Below, in pieces: positions 1 to 11,700 of a DNA stretch of 64,000 bases (the first letter of the stretch is position 1; each line of letters starts with the position of its first letter). Source of the stretch: Nereocystis luetkeana (Eukaryota > Sar > Phaeophyceae > Laminariales > Laminariaceae). The notes beneath the pieces were generated by a model, which saw only the letters and a list, made by a program, of their open reading frames with translations, made no database searches and was not told the origin of the DNA. Location of the stretch: NCBI GenBank assembly GCA_031213475.1, contig JARUPZ010000013.1, positions 2,255,231 to 2,319,230 of the forward strand, in the 5' to 3' direction. The translations under genes and the position numbers were made by a program.

Positions 1-1162
1 GCTGCGCTGGGTGCGATTCAGTACAAAACGAGCAACGAACGAAAAAAGGAAGAAAGCGAAGAAAGCAAAGAACTCGAGCAAAACGAATAATTTCTCGATC
101 GGCAATGACGGGCGGCTGAGGAGGGAGGGCTGTGAGGTGGGAGAATACACCGAGCGAGAAAACTGAGGGTCGGACAATAACTATTGGAGTATTCATGTTT
201 TCATGTGTCGAACATCAGTATACCAGGTAGATACGATTTCTCGTTTACCGGTATCGAACACACCAAACCCTCGATTCTCGTTCGACACCTCTTCACTACC
301 GGTAGATCACTTATTTCTTCCCCTGCCATTTCCCACGAGAACTAGCTCCAATGTCTTCGGGCGGAAGAGGCGAATGGGTTCTCCCTTGAGAGGCCAATAA
401 CGTCTCCACCACAATAAGAGGGGATACCATTCGTACCAACACGCACTGCTGAAATAGTGCAGCCGTTACTCGACCCATGAACTCTACCGCAAACCCTAAC
501 AAAGCGGAATCGTGTTTGCATTTTGCAATTGCTCAAGGATTAGGGTTTGCAGCGAGGTTTTGTAGAGGCGGTGTGCGAAACAGGCTGCTGTTTAGTTGGC
601 AACTGCTGTTGTATGTCGTATTACAGTACAATACAGGTGGGCATGTATCTCAGGAGAAGTAACCAAAATACAAAATACACGGGGGGCATCGCTGTGGTGG
701 GCTGACGCCCGTGGCGGCTCCGCGCATGCCCCGCAATTACCGAAGATGCATGTAGGTAAATCGAGGCCATAAATGCCACAGCAGTACTGCCAAGAGGTAC
801 ATACCAGGTATTACATAAATCGTGTTTGGGTGATGCGAGTGTGCCCGAGGCCGCCCCTGGCAGGGTCGGGAGGGGCGAGCAAGGTGACGCACGCCCAGCA
901 AACAGCGCACCGGGAGGTGGGTTTCATCTCAAGGTCGGTTTCGGCCCGAAACCCACGGTAGCATACACGAAATCGACTTTTAAATCTGAGAACCACCTCG
1001 TGGGTCAAAATATCTACCGGTATATTGATATGATCAAAATCTCGTGATGTCGTTCGTACTGCTGCTGCGGCAGCATATGATACTAGTACCATATCACATT
1101 ATACTTAAACGGAAGTATGCTATCACGATATCATACGTAACAGGCCTTAACGTACCGTAGTA
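1..1162. other. No gene recognised
   Basis: Purine-rich, A-biased sequence at 1-110, then unique-looking sequence with two TACCAGGTA motifs (221, 802). No open frame longer than 93 codons and no domain recognised. Confidence 0.5.
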
Positions 1163-1261
1163 TTAACCCCTTTAGAAACGCAGTCCCGTTTTGAGGGCAA
1201 ACTACTTGAAATTTAAGTCGTGTGTCCCCACATATGGTACTACGGTTCTAAAAGGGGTTAA
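1163..1261. mobile_element. 99-bp MITE-like inverted repeat (family M2)
   Basis: Ends TTAACCCCTTTAGAA ... TTCTAAAAGGGGTTAA are inverted copies; the middle carries CAGTCCCGTTTT and ACTACTTGAA. Related copies lie at 43457-43567 and 57184-57293, and half-copies near 8530, 10130 and 56280. Confidence 0.6.
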
Positions 1262-4200
1262 TAATACTTGTGATCGGAATCCTCGTGATGCCAGGTGCTG
1301 GTATTTACACGGCTCATACCGTTTTGTACGACTATCGTGCTGAGTACAGCAGTATGGGGACGTCAATAAAAAAAAACCTACGACCCTGAGCAAGCCTTAG
1401 AATCTTATCAAGAACCCATCACAACCTTGAGCGTTGACCACTATACGAGTAGAGGATTCAGGGCAGCGCTAACCGCCGAGCACAATTTCTTAAGCCACTT
1501 TTCTTACACAAGAGAAAAAAAAGAAGTGCGCCTAATGTTGTTACATATACCTCTTTCTTTTCGTGGGCCTATACTACAGGATACCACTCTGATCTGGTAC
1601 GTAAGGTACGCTTGGACACTGAGTTGACCATCGGAAGGAGCTTATATTCTCGGTCAAAGTAGTACACTGTGTACGAGTATTACGTACGAGGTGTGAAAAC
1701 GAGCATACACCGGACTATACCGGACGGACACCAACACACAACAATTATCGATGCTTCTCGAAGCCCTCGAGTTGCCTGGTATATCGGGTTATTGGTTATT
1801 GAACAAACGTAACTGAGGCAGTCGGCATAGCGATGGCTCAGCAGATGCACCAATGGGGGGGGTGGGAAAGGATAGCAAGTCTGAAAGGATTACTCTACTC
1901 CCTTGCAGGTCCTACCAGTACCAGGTACCAGGTATTTACCCGTGCGAGTATTGTATACAAGGTACCTGGTGCCAGGTACCAGGTACCAGGTACGAAAGTA
2001 TTGTCACTGTAGTATACTTTGCCTCTGTTTTTACTTGAGGTATTTCTTCCACTCCAGAGTTATTGGAGCCTGTCCTGCGACCACGGACTGCATTGAATTG
2101 TGAGTTAATGTGAGAACAACAACAACAACTTCGAGTGCTCGTACGGGTACGTAGCAGGCAGTCGCGGTGTTCCTGCGGAGTAACCCCGAATCTACGCCAG
2201 GGATGCCGCGGAACAACCAAGCAAGTAGTGACGAAGTATAGCAGCACCGCTTGTTTCGCACGCCACCATACTCCCAACAGGCAGCCCAAGCAACCCTTTC
2301 TGGCGCGAGGACACGTAAATAAGACAAGCAAGCGGTGGGAGCGAGCGCCAACACTCGGTCCAGCGCCAACACTCAGCAGTAGAAGTGATCATCTTGAACA
2401 CAATGCGGCTGGGAACAGCAGTATATTAAAACCAGAAGCGGCAAGCAGTACTTGCTTGGGTCAGTATATACGAGTGCAGACTCTCTTGTTTTTAGGTACC
2501 TCCTAGAAGCCTCCTCACTACACGTCAAGGGAAGGAAGCTAAGGGTTTTCACCTGGAAGAGCCCCTAGGAGAAATAAAGTCCACCAGGTGAGGGGGCGGT
2601 GGGCGGGAAGGACTCTCTGGGGAAGGTTTCTGAGTCGTGAAATCTTCTCTGTGCGCCTTGCCGCGCAGTGCACTCCCAAGAGTCGACGCGAGGGAGTTCG
2701 CATGAAAATAAAAGCGTGATGGTTGCGGAACCTGCTCAACAAGATGGGTGGATCTTTGCGTCTGTTTTTTTGTGTGGGTTGTCATCACCGTCGTCCATTT
2801 TCCCACCTACGCAAGAGGCGCATCGAGTGCCAACGTAAACGGGAGCATGCATCCGCCTACAGGCTGTCCCAAGACGACACGTAGTAAATGTAATCCCCTG
2901 TTCCTGTCGCGCTGCAACATCAGCAGCAGTGACTCTCGTTCCGGTGTTTTTACCTCCTCCTCGGCTGCACGGCCGTTTCGCGCGCACACACCAAGAACAA
3001 GGTCCGAAATAAAACGGAAGCCAAGATCGCTCGTCATCATCATGCTCTCGTATATCAGCGCCTCGCTTCGTATAGCAAAATCCTGCAATGGCCGTCGTCG
3101 GCATGGCGACAATGCCTCGTATACAGCAGTACGTTGAGTCAAATAAAAAATGAATTTCGATCTTGAACATTGATGGCATTGCTGGCTTGACAATGTGGTC
3201 AAAGAGCATGCCATCATGTATGTTGCGATTGGGTCTAAAAATGTCACCGTCCACAGTCAACGTTTCTATCTTCGCAAGAAAAGTACCAAACACGAGACGA
3301 TGCATCGACCTGCAGACTGCCCGAAGATCACGTGTAACTAGGGGCTCATGCAGTGGTGGCTGCGCTGTTTCTTTCGTGCGGCGGCAGCAATAACTCGTTT
3401 TGCCTCGTCAGCTGCACACCATATATATATTATACCAGGTATCCAACTGCCCGTTTCGCTATATTTTTATTAATAGCACACACCACAAAATGGAGCTTTA
3501 TTGTATATCTTTCGAATTGCATTATCATTATCGTTTTCTGAGTCGTGGGAGAGAGAGGTTCCTCCCCTCGGCCAGATACCTCTATCGCAGCTTCCTGCAA
3601 TACCCTGAGTATCTCGACCACTCTATTTTACGTCTCTCTCCCTACTATGATACCGGCCGGGTTCCCAACTAGTACGGCCGATAGTTGTCTCGGATGACCA
3701 AGCCTCCGAATGGTACGGTACCATTCGACTCCTCCGATAACCCAAGTAAAACCACAACGGAAGAGAAAAACATTTCCCTCCGTAACACCAGCTACTACTC
3801 CTCGTGCCGCCCCCCTCCCCCCTTCGAAAGAAAAAATAGGGTGGGTGGGGCGGCAGAAAAGAATGCACAACTTCCTGGCTTGAATCGACAAACCAGCGAC
3901 TACCTCACGTCTGCCCGTGCTCATCACAGGACCTCGTGCTTTTGCTCGTGCCCGGCGTGGGGATGCTGACCTACGCTCGATGCCTTGCTTGCAAGGACTG
4001 CGTTCGAGGCCTCTGCTCCAAACCAAACTTGTTCTATCCCAGTTCTCGATACAGACATGCCATATTCTCTCTACCAATGAACCCTGTTTTGTCCGTTACT
4101 TCGTTTGCTGAGGCCGTTACTTTGTCTACGGACAACCGTTACTTTGTCTACGGACAAAACTACCCCAACTTAAGGTCACACCAAGATCTCTACGTAGCAT

Positions 4201-4662
4201 TCTTCTGGTGTTATCAATCGCCTCATCTCTTCTGTACAAAACCCGGCAGCATTCGTCGTCAGTACACAGGAAACCGGGTACACGTACAACCCTACCGGCA
4301 GTGCGTAGATGCCCACGCTCGTTCATGCCTACCAACAACGCGGTGTATCTTCTTACAAGTCAGAAGTTACGACGAGAGTATAGGTATGTATGTGCACCGA
4401 AAGCACAGCCATTAGTTTACAGCAGTGTGTTGGGCACAGCTCTGCGCGCCCAAAACACGGCTACTACATTCGTTCGTCATTGCTGTTTGCTGTTGTACAG
4501 CAGTATACTCCTCGTCCTGACACAGAGATCTCCAACAGTTTTTTCTACACCGAACTCCTCTGATGGGCGTGCCTGCCCCACGAAGATAATTTTGATGCCA
4601 AGAGCGCCAGGCATGAGTAGGCGAGGGCAGGTTAAAAAATATGACTCATTCTTTGTCGGAGA
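1262..4662. other. No gene recognised; TACCAGGTA cluster
   Basis: Unique-looking sequence with a cluster of overlapping TACCAGGTA units at about 1917-1995. Opposing frames of 129-189 codons overlap at 2736-3305, but none shows a domain or convincing codon pattern. Confidence 0.45.
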
Positions 4663-4845
4663 TGTCATGTGGTGCCCCAAAGAGGGGAGGACACCGGGAT
4701 GTCGATGCCGGCCAGGGCGCGCTTCTTCTTGGTAAAGTTCTTCTTGTTGCTTACCTCATGGAGAGCTCAAATTATAGGGCACAGGAACAGAGGGCGATAG
4801 AGGGGGACAGTCGAGTGCCAGACTGTCCCCGGAACCAAATATGCA
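4663..4845. repeat. 180-bp segment, copy 1
   Basis: Aligns without large gaps to 5940-6122. On the minus strand both copies read through NKKNF, then KRALA and IDIPVS, with Lys-rich composition. It may be a duplicated exon fragment or a repeat. In this copy GAG|GTAAGC resembles a donor site; the second copy has lost it. Confidence 0.6.
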
Positions 4846-5939
4846 CCTTCATACGTCATGTACAATCTACCAGGTACTATTAATAACGGTTTCCGGTACT
4901 ATAGCATGTCACGTGATATCATACTCGTAGTACGTAACGGTCTGCCTCCTCATACGGATACAATCCACGTAGACGTTTCCGTTAGTAACACGTCACGTAT
5001 TGCACCGCTTTATGGCTACTGGCGCGGGATACCATCACATTAGCCCACCCAGAATAGTCGTAGGTGCAGACCACGCGACGATCAAAGGATGACGACTATG
5101 TCATCCCAGAAATCGGAAAGGTTTGTCGAAGATGCGGCTATTCAAAACAAACCGAATGAAGCCATAAATATACCCCACACCTCGTATTGTGAGGGTCGAC
5201 GCCTCATGCGTGGGACAAACGCGCGGTACGACAAGAAAAAGCTTCGGTATGCAAACGGCAGGCGGGCTACGAACCGGGACGCGAAGGTGCCGGAAAATAA
5301 ATCCATAAGATAGATGTAGGCGGACCAAGAAACAGGTAAAATATACCATAGTGCACGCTGCGATGCACAAAAGCAAGGTCTTGGACTTGGACTTGAAAAA
5401 GGCGCGGGGTCAATGATCGGACCGAAGGAAAAACAACAAGTGCCGGCCGAAGGAAGGCGCGAAGAAAAACCTGAAGGGTGAAGGCGGTACGAAAGCAAGA
5501 AGTGCGCTGCAAAGCTTGAAAACAAAGATAGTGGGTTCGACAACGAAGGAAACAGAGGCCGGCAACAACGTGGGTCAATTGTATATTAATCTAGGACCCA
5601 GAAAAGCTAGGTAGGTGGTAACACACGCTGCGCGCAAGCCCAAACTCAGCGACATTATACGTTCGAAAACAGGTAGGCCAAGAAAAGAGAGATCCAAAGA
5701 GAACGGTAAAACTGCAGTGATTCACTACGCTGCTAGCTATTTGAAAGTCATTAAAAGTGATGTGCTGTTGCTGGTTTAATGCTTGTGGGGTAGGAAAACA
5801 ATATTGACGTCTGAACTGCCAAAACAAATGCTCATGATGATGCTCGCAACCTGAGCTGTTGGAGATGCATTTCAGGAACATAGCTTGGAACAAGGTGGAC
5901 CAGGCTCAGCAATTACGTAGTCCTGCCGTCGACGCCAAA

Positions 5940-6122
5940 TGCCATGGAGCCCCAAAGAGGGCAGGACACAGGGATGTCGATGCTGGCCAGGGCACGCTTC
6001 TGCTTGGGAAAGTTCTTCTTGTTGCTTGTCTCATGGAGAGCGCAAATCAGGGTACAGGAGCAGAGGGCGATAGAGGGGAACAGGGGGACAGTCGAGTGCC
6101 AGACTGTCCCCTGAACCACATA
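5940..6122. repeat. 180-bp segment, copy 2
   Basis: Second copy of the segment at 4663, same orientation, roughly 80-85% identical by eye. Minus frame reads KQKRALASIDIPVS. Confidence 0.6.
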
Positions 6123-6199
6123 TCTTCATACATAACAACAGCAGTATGGTACCTGGTATCTTAGTACAGCCCCACAGTATGGTACCTATACTGTACCGT

Positions 6200-7300
6200 T
6201 CGTGTGGTGTTGGTACAACAAGAGTATGATATCTATACTCGTTCGTGCTCGAGTGTTCTGCGCGGGGCATGCTCGTCTTGTGTCCTCGTATGGGTGTGGG
6301 ATCAGAGAGCTGACGACGCTCTGCCACCGCTCGTCACGCGCTTACTCCTCCTGCTCTGTCGCCCTGAAGGCATGCTCTTGTGTACGTGTTGTGTTGTGGT
6401 CCAGCACAGCAGTATGAGGTCAGAGAGCTGACGCTCTGCCATCGCTCGTCACGCGCCCGTGTGCTTGTGGTGTTTTGACGGCAGTCTGATATCTAAACTC
6501 GATCCTGCTCTGTCGCCCTGAAGGCTTATGCTCTTGTGCACTCAACCCTTTTTTTGCCCCCCAAACGGGGCTGCGGTGCTAAAAAAACTCTGCCGTCGCT
6601 CGTCGCATGCTCTTGTGTATACTTATGGTCATTCCTATCGGAGAGTTTTTCCCCTAATTTTCGACATGTTCTTCGCGCAAAAAGTTTCAATCTTCCACAT
6701 TTTCCTGGTTTTTTTTCCAAATGTGTGAAATTTAACGACCTTGATTTTTTTGCGTCTGGAGAATTTCACGAATAGTGACAGAACGCCTCCTTATATTGAT
6801 ACATATCTCCAATTATTCCAAACTTTGGAAATTATGAAAAAAAAACGCTCTCCGACAAGACTTATTGTGTGTTGGTACTCCAGCAGTATGATATCTGTTG
6901 TTACTCCTGTTCGCACGTTCTTGTGTACTTGTGGTGTTGGTACAGCAGTACGGTATCTATACTCGCTCCTGCTCTGTCGCCCTGAAGGCATGCATGCTCG
7001 TGTGCACATACTTGTGGTGTTTGTTGGAACAACACGACGATGGTTTCTATACTCGTTCAGTCCTCGTATGGTTGAGTCCCTCGGGTGGTGTTCGTGCAGT
7101 ATGGGTATGGTATCATGGTGCGTGGCACGGTACGGTGTGGCATGGTGTGCGGTGTGGCACGATATGTGATATGGTATGTTGGTACGGCTTGATATACTAC
7201 AAGGAAGGATCACGGTATGTGATATGGTGTGTTGATGGTACGGTATGATGGCACGTGTGGTGGGATGTATTATATGACTAAACATTGCCTGGTGGTATGG
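6200..7300. repeat. Degenerate GT-rich repeats
   Basis: Recurring blocks built from CTCGTTCGTGCTC, CTGTCGCCCTGAAGG and GGTACAGCAGTATG at 6200-6560 and 6890-7060, followed by a GGTATG/GTGTGG-rich stretch at 7095-7260. No coding signal. Confidence 0.5.
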
Positions 7301-8617
7301 AATGCTTCAGTATAAAAGGTCTATAAGAGTCGAATACATCCTATGCCTATCCTTTGTAACGACCTAATATATCGATCAATGGAACGCACTAATATAAGTT
7401 CGAAAATATAAGGGATGCGGGCAGACGGACAGACAGACATATTTGCAATTGCCAAAACAGATACTCAATTTTACAAACTGATAATAAGAAGTCGCTGAGC
7501 ACTAACCCTCGGCACTTCCTACTCCGGCGGGAATCGCAGACAACTATCGTCTCGGCGGCCAGTGGGGGGATTGGAGCGGGTGCGTTGTCATTTGTTGCAT
7601 GCCTTAGTCATTGGACCACTGACCATGCACCCCTTTAAAAACGAAGCAGAGAGAGGGGGGCGTCTACTGTAAACTCTCGGACACACTCGAGCCGAACTAG
7701 TGTCTAACGTGGCAAGCTAACGTACTGGGCGGTAAGAGGGACATAGTACGGAGGAGTTTAATTTATACCAGTGGGAAACGCACCAGGTGCATGTATTTCC
7801 ATGTCGCGCCTAGCCAAAGGATACCGGCGAGACAAGTCCACGTCGCATGCTACAGCGGCCAGAGTTTGGCACACCACGCTTGCTCCGAGCCGTAAGTATC
7901 CACCGAATAAGCAGAGGCCGAAAGGGAGACAGGGTCCATCGGTGAATAACCAAATGCAGATACCGCTCGAGCTTCGTGTCTACCAGGTATGCCCGGTACA
8001 AACGCCGGCACGCAGCGTCAAAAACGGTCACACCTATGCTGGCGCTGTATCCCCATATATATATCGACGGTAAACAACGTTTTTTCCAAAACTCACACCC
8101 GTGCTGTTGCTGTATCAGTACATAGATCGTCCGATAAGCTTACCGTAAACGACTTTTCTCGATACTCAAAACCATACGCGGGACGCCAAACATATCACTC
8201 ATGCGGGCCACTCGCGCCAAGCTCGGCCCAACCACTCGATTTATACCACAGCTCCATACCGACCCCTCCGATGCAACAAAAATATCGCATGCCTTACCTA
8301 CAGCAGTCAGTGCTACATAGAGTCGACGCCAGCGCGCTTCGATCTCCTTTCGTTTGAGCCAATTTGTATACTTCTGTAGGACGAAGCAATCAATCAAGAG
8401 TAGAAAAACATATATATTTGAAGCCGAGGCGCCTTGCGCAGACGCCAGGACCCCAGCCCGCCTTTGCCACGTATTCGCAGCACAACCTCCAGAAGCCCAC
8501 TCACTCATCGTCCACTGCCTCCTTCAATCCCTTAAGAACTGCACCCACGTTTTTAGGGTGAACTCTACTTGGAATTAAAGAGGCGCGGCATCATTTCTGC
8601 AGCAGCAAAAATGATAG
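7301..8617. other. 3' flank of gene 1; no gene recognised
   Basis: Contains a diverged R3 repeat at about 7561-7660 next to a G-run, and an M2-like half element at about 8530-8600. Nothing else supported. Confidence 0.4.
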
Positions 8618-8785
8618 TTAAGCCATAGCAACGTTCGTCATCTCGACGATGAGGGTTTTTACATCCTTACGGTCCTCGGCCGGTCGGGGGAAGGGGAGTC
8701 TGAGTTTGCCGGACTGACCGTCGTTCATACCAACGAGCACGTACATGCCGAGCCGGTCCACGGCCGTAATCTGGGCCGATGCTAC
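8618..8785 (-). CDS. PPOX-like gene terminal exon
   Basis: Fifty-five codons and TAA at 8620-8618. Contains ITAVDRLGMYVLVG and GKLRLPFPRPAEDRKDVKTL, typical of the end of the DUF2470-type domain. Acceptor CTGTGCAG; phase 0 matches the preceding exon. Confidence 0.92.
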   Translation of the reverse strand, partial: VASAQITAVDRLGMYVLVGMNDGQSGKLRLPFPRPAEDRKDVKTLIVEMTNVAMA

Positions 8786-11700
8786 CTGCACAGGTTTAAA
8801 TAAACGTTCGCGGTGTTGCGGGAGGGCAAACATCAAGCCGGGTGTAAAAGAGAGGATCGCACAGCCGTTTCATCTCGACACCAGCGGAAGTTACGCAGAG
8901 AAAACACCCACAGAAAATTACAGTATTTTGAGAGATCTCCTTCTAAACGGCCCAAGCTCCCTCCAAGTCAAAGAGTCCAACCCATACGACTGAGCCTACC
9001 ATGTATTGGTAGGCCTCAACCCTCTTAGAGCTGCCTCCACGTGTGAGGGGGGGAAATAATTGGAGTCAGTGCACGGGAATTAACTACTTGGAATCAGTGT
9101 AGGGGAAAACTACTTGGATTAAGTGTAGATTCATATTTGGCAAAAGGCGGGCCATTCCAGCGATAGCGCTCCACTGCTGGAAAATATCTGGTTTTTGAGG
9201 GAGTAGGGAGAAGACGGAAAACAAAAAAAACGTAAAGCCGTGCCGATTCGCATGCCATATGCCTGCAATGCTATACGGTGCCTGCAGTGCCATAATCAGG
9301 CCCAGAAGGCACCAGAAACGAAAACATCCAAAACGCACGGGAAATTAAAACAAACCTGAGAGCGGTACGAACCAAGCACCTCACGCGTGCTGTCCCATGG
9401 GTCGCGTCGATTTTTTCACACATCCGACGCGGCACCGATCCCTACTTCATGACCTAGATATTTCACAGCAGATGTTGTTTCCTGGATTCGAGGTACTATA
9501 GACGTTCCACACAACATCTGTAAACAACAGGGTAGGACCCACTTTGTAGATTATCTAAATTGTGATCTACCCGATGTGTTGACTCTTTCGAGGCCTCACC
9601 TCTACCCCGCCCGTGACGTAGTGTTCGATCATGGCCTTGGTTGTTGCAGAGTGGTCGTCGTTCATGTGCTGCAGGATGGGGGCTGAAAACTGCGCCACGG
9701 CGTCGGGTGAGGTGGACAGATACTCTGCGAATCAGAAACGACGCAGACATGAGTATAAAAACAGCACCAGCAGTAGCAGCAGTAGCAGCGCCAAGGACAA
9801 AAGTCGTAAGTCGTGAGCCAATTACGGGACCTTCCGACCAGGAGCCCGATCTCAACAGCAGGGACAGCGAAGCTCCACATGCAGACATGTCTTCCACTCA
9901 AGTCAAGTTGCGTCACCAATACCAAGGCCAGCAGCGCCTGAGTGATGAAAGAAGACGGACTCTGGGGGTAAACACTCAATAAGTCGATCTTCGTGCTGTA
10001 TAGAGCATCGGAGGGCTGTGATGCCCGCCCCGGTACTTTTTACCAGTCAGCACATTTCAACCAGTCGCAGCAACAGCGAATGAAAACCAACGACGCCTTG
10101 CAATTCCCTCGAGGCTGCGCTTTGCCTGCCTTATAACCCCTTCAGAGCTGCACCCACGACTTCGGGGACAAAAGCACTTGAAACTGATGTGGTATCGTCG
10201 TTGCAGCATCAAAAGTAAAAGCATTAACGCGAGCGTGCGGGGAGGGGGGGGGGGGGGGGTCTTACTCATTTCATGCATGGCCATAGTCGTATGACCATAG
10301 CCCCCAGCATCCCTACATTCCCGTGGCGGAGCATGTCAGGTCTTCACTGATCAGGCAGACATTGATTGCTTGCACCAAGCGCGAAGCGCCGTGAGTTGTT
10401 CGGCGAGTCGCATGAAGGGTGAGCTGCTTGCATATGGACGACGGATTCGAATGGATTGAAAATATTTCGGGTGCGGCCACTGGGGGGGGTGTACTCGATA
10501 GGAGAGATGTACTCGATCTCATGCATGGCCGTAGTCGTATGACCATAGACCCTCGCATCCCTACCGGAGCATATCGGGTTTTCACCGACCAGGAAGACAT
10601 TGCTTGCACCAAGCGCGAAGCGCCGTGAGGTGCCTGGCGAGTCGCATGAAGGGTGAGCTGCATCCTACTAAGAACCGCTTGTGAGGCGGACTTGCATATG
10701 GATGACAGCTTCAATGAGTTAATTTAATTTCCGGTGTAGGCATTTCCAGAGACAGCAATGGGAGTACTATGTAACTGCCTCTTGGGTGCCTTACCTTGAA
10801 CACTACGTGATACGATCAATTTCCTTGTGCAGAGTAAAGGTTCTTTACCTCGCACAAATGATCTAACTCGATAACCAGCTGTGGGCGACCGCCAAAAAAA
10901 AACAAAAAACGGTACCCTGGTTGTCTAGTTCACGTAGTGAGCAGCATGTTTTACAGTGTCGTTGCCAACCGACGCCAACCCAACCTATATAAAATAGGGG
11001 GGGGGGGGGGGTATGATGCAAGACCGGGAGGACTGTTCTTTCCTGGACACTGCACTCTGGACACCATACAGTGTTTACCGTCAGGCTGAATGTCCCCCGC
11101 CATCGCGAAGCCCCCGACGAAGCGCATCGCCTTGATGGTGTCCATGCGCATAAGGCTGAAGTCGCCAAAGTCCACCCAGTACGCGTTGGGGTGCTTATTT
11201 TTGTACATCTCGCGAACGCTGGAAAGGTCTTCGTCCGGCACCTGGTTTCCTCGGCAGGGTCACAAAAGCAAACCGAGGCGGCGCGGGGGGGGGGGGGGGT
11301 ATTGGGTGCGGAAAAAGAAAGTACCCGGCGCTTTTGCAAAAACGAGAAACCACCGGTGCTCAGACGCAAGCTGGAGCACCGCGTTGCTTATCCAGGAAGG
11401 GATCATTCTAGACAGGCTTGGAGCGCTTGCCTGCGGTGCAGCGCCCGCGCATCGCTTGGTTCACTACGACTCTTGTGGGGGACCGTGGAAGAACGCACCT
11501 TCTTCACGTCTCCGACAAGGCTCACACGACCGTCAGCAGCTCCCTGTAGCGGCAGGTATAGCAATTCAAGAAAATGGAGAGAACGGCGGGAGGGGGTTAC
11601 ATCTCCATACCACTATTAGTAGTCGCGTGACGGGAGGCGCGTGTTCTAAAGCGTGGCGACAACAAAATGCCCGCGGAAGATATCACCAGGAATTCCACAT

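Noticed and set aside
10863-11369. 168-codon minus ORF
   Set aside because: Overlaps exon 11241-11079 in another frame; only the exon shows family similarity.
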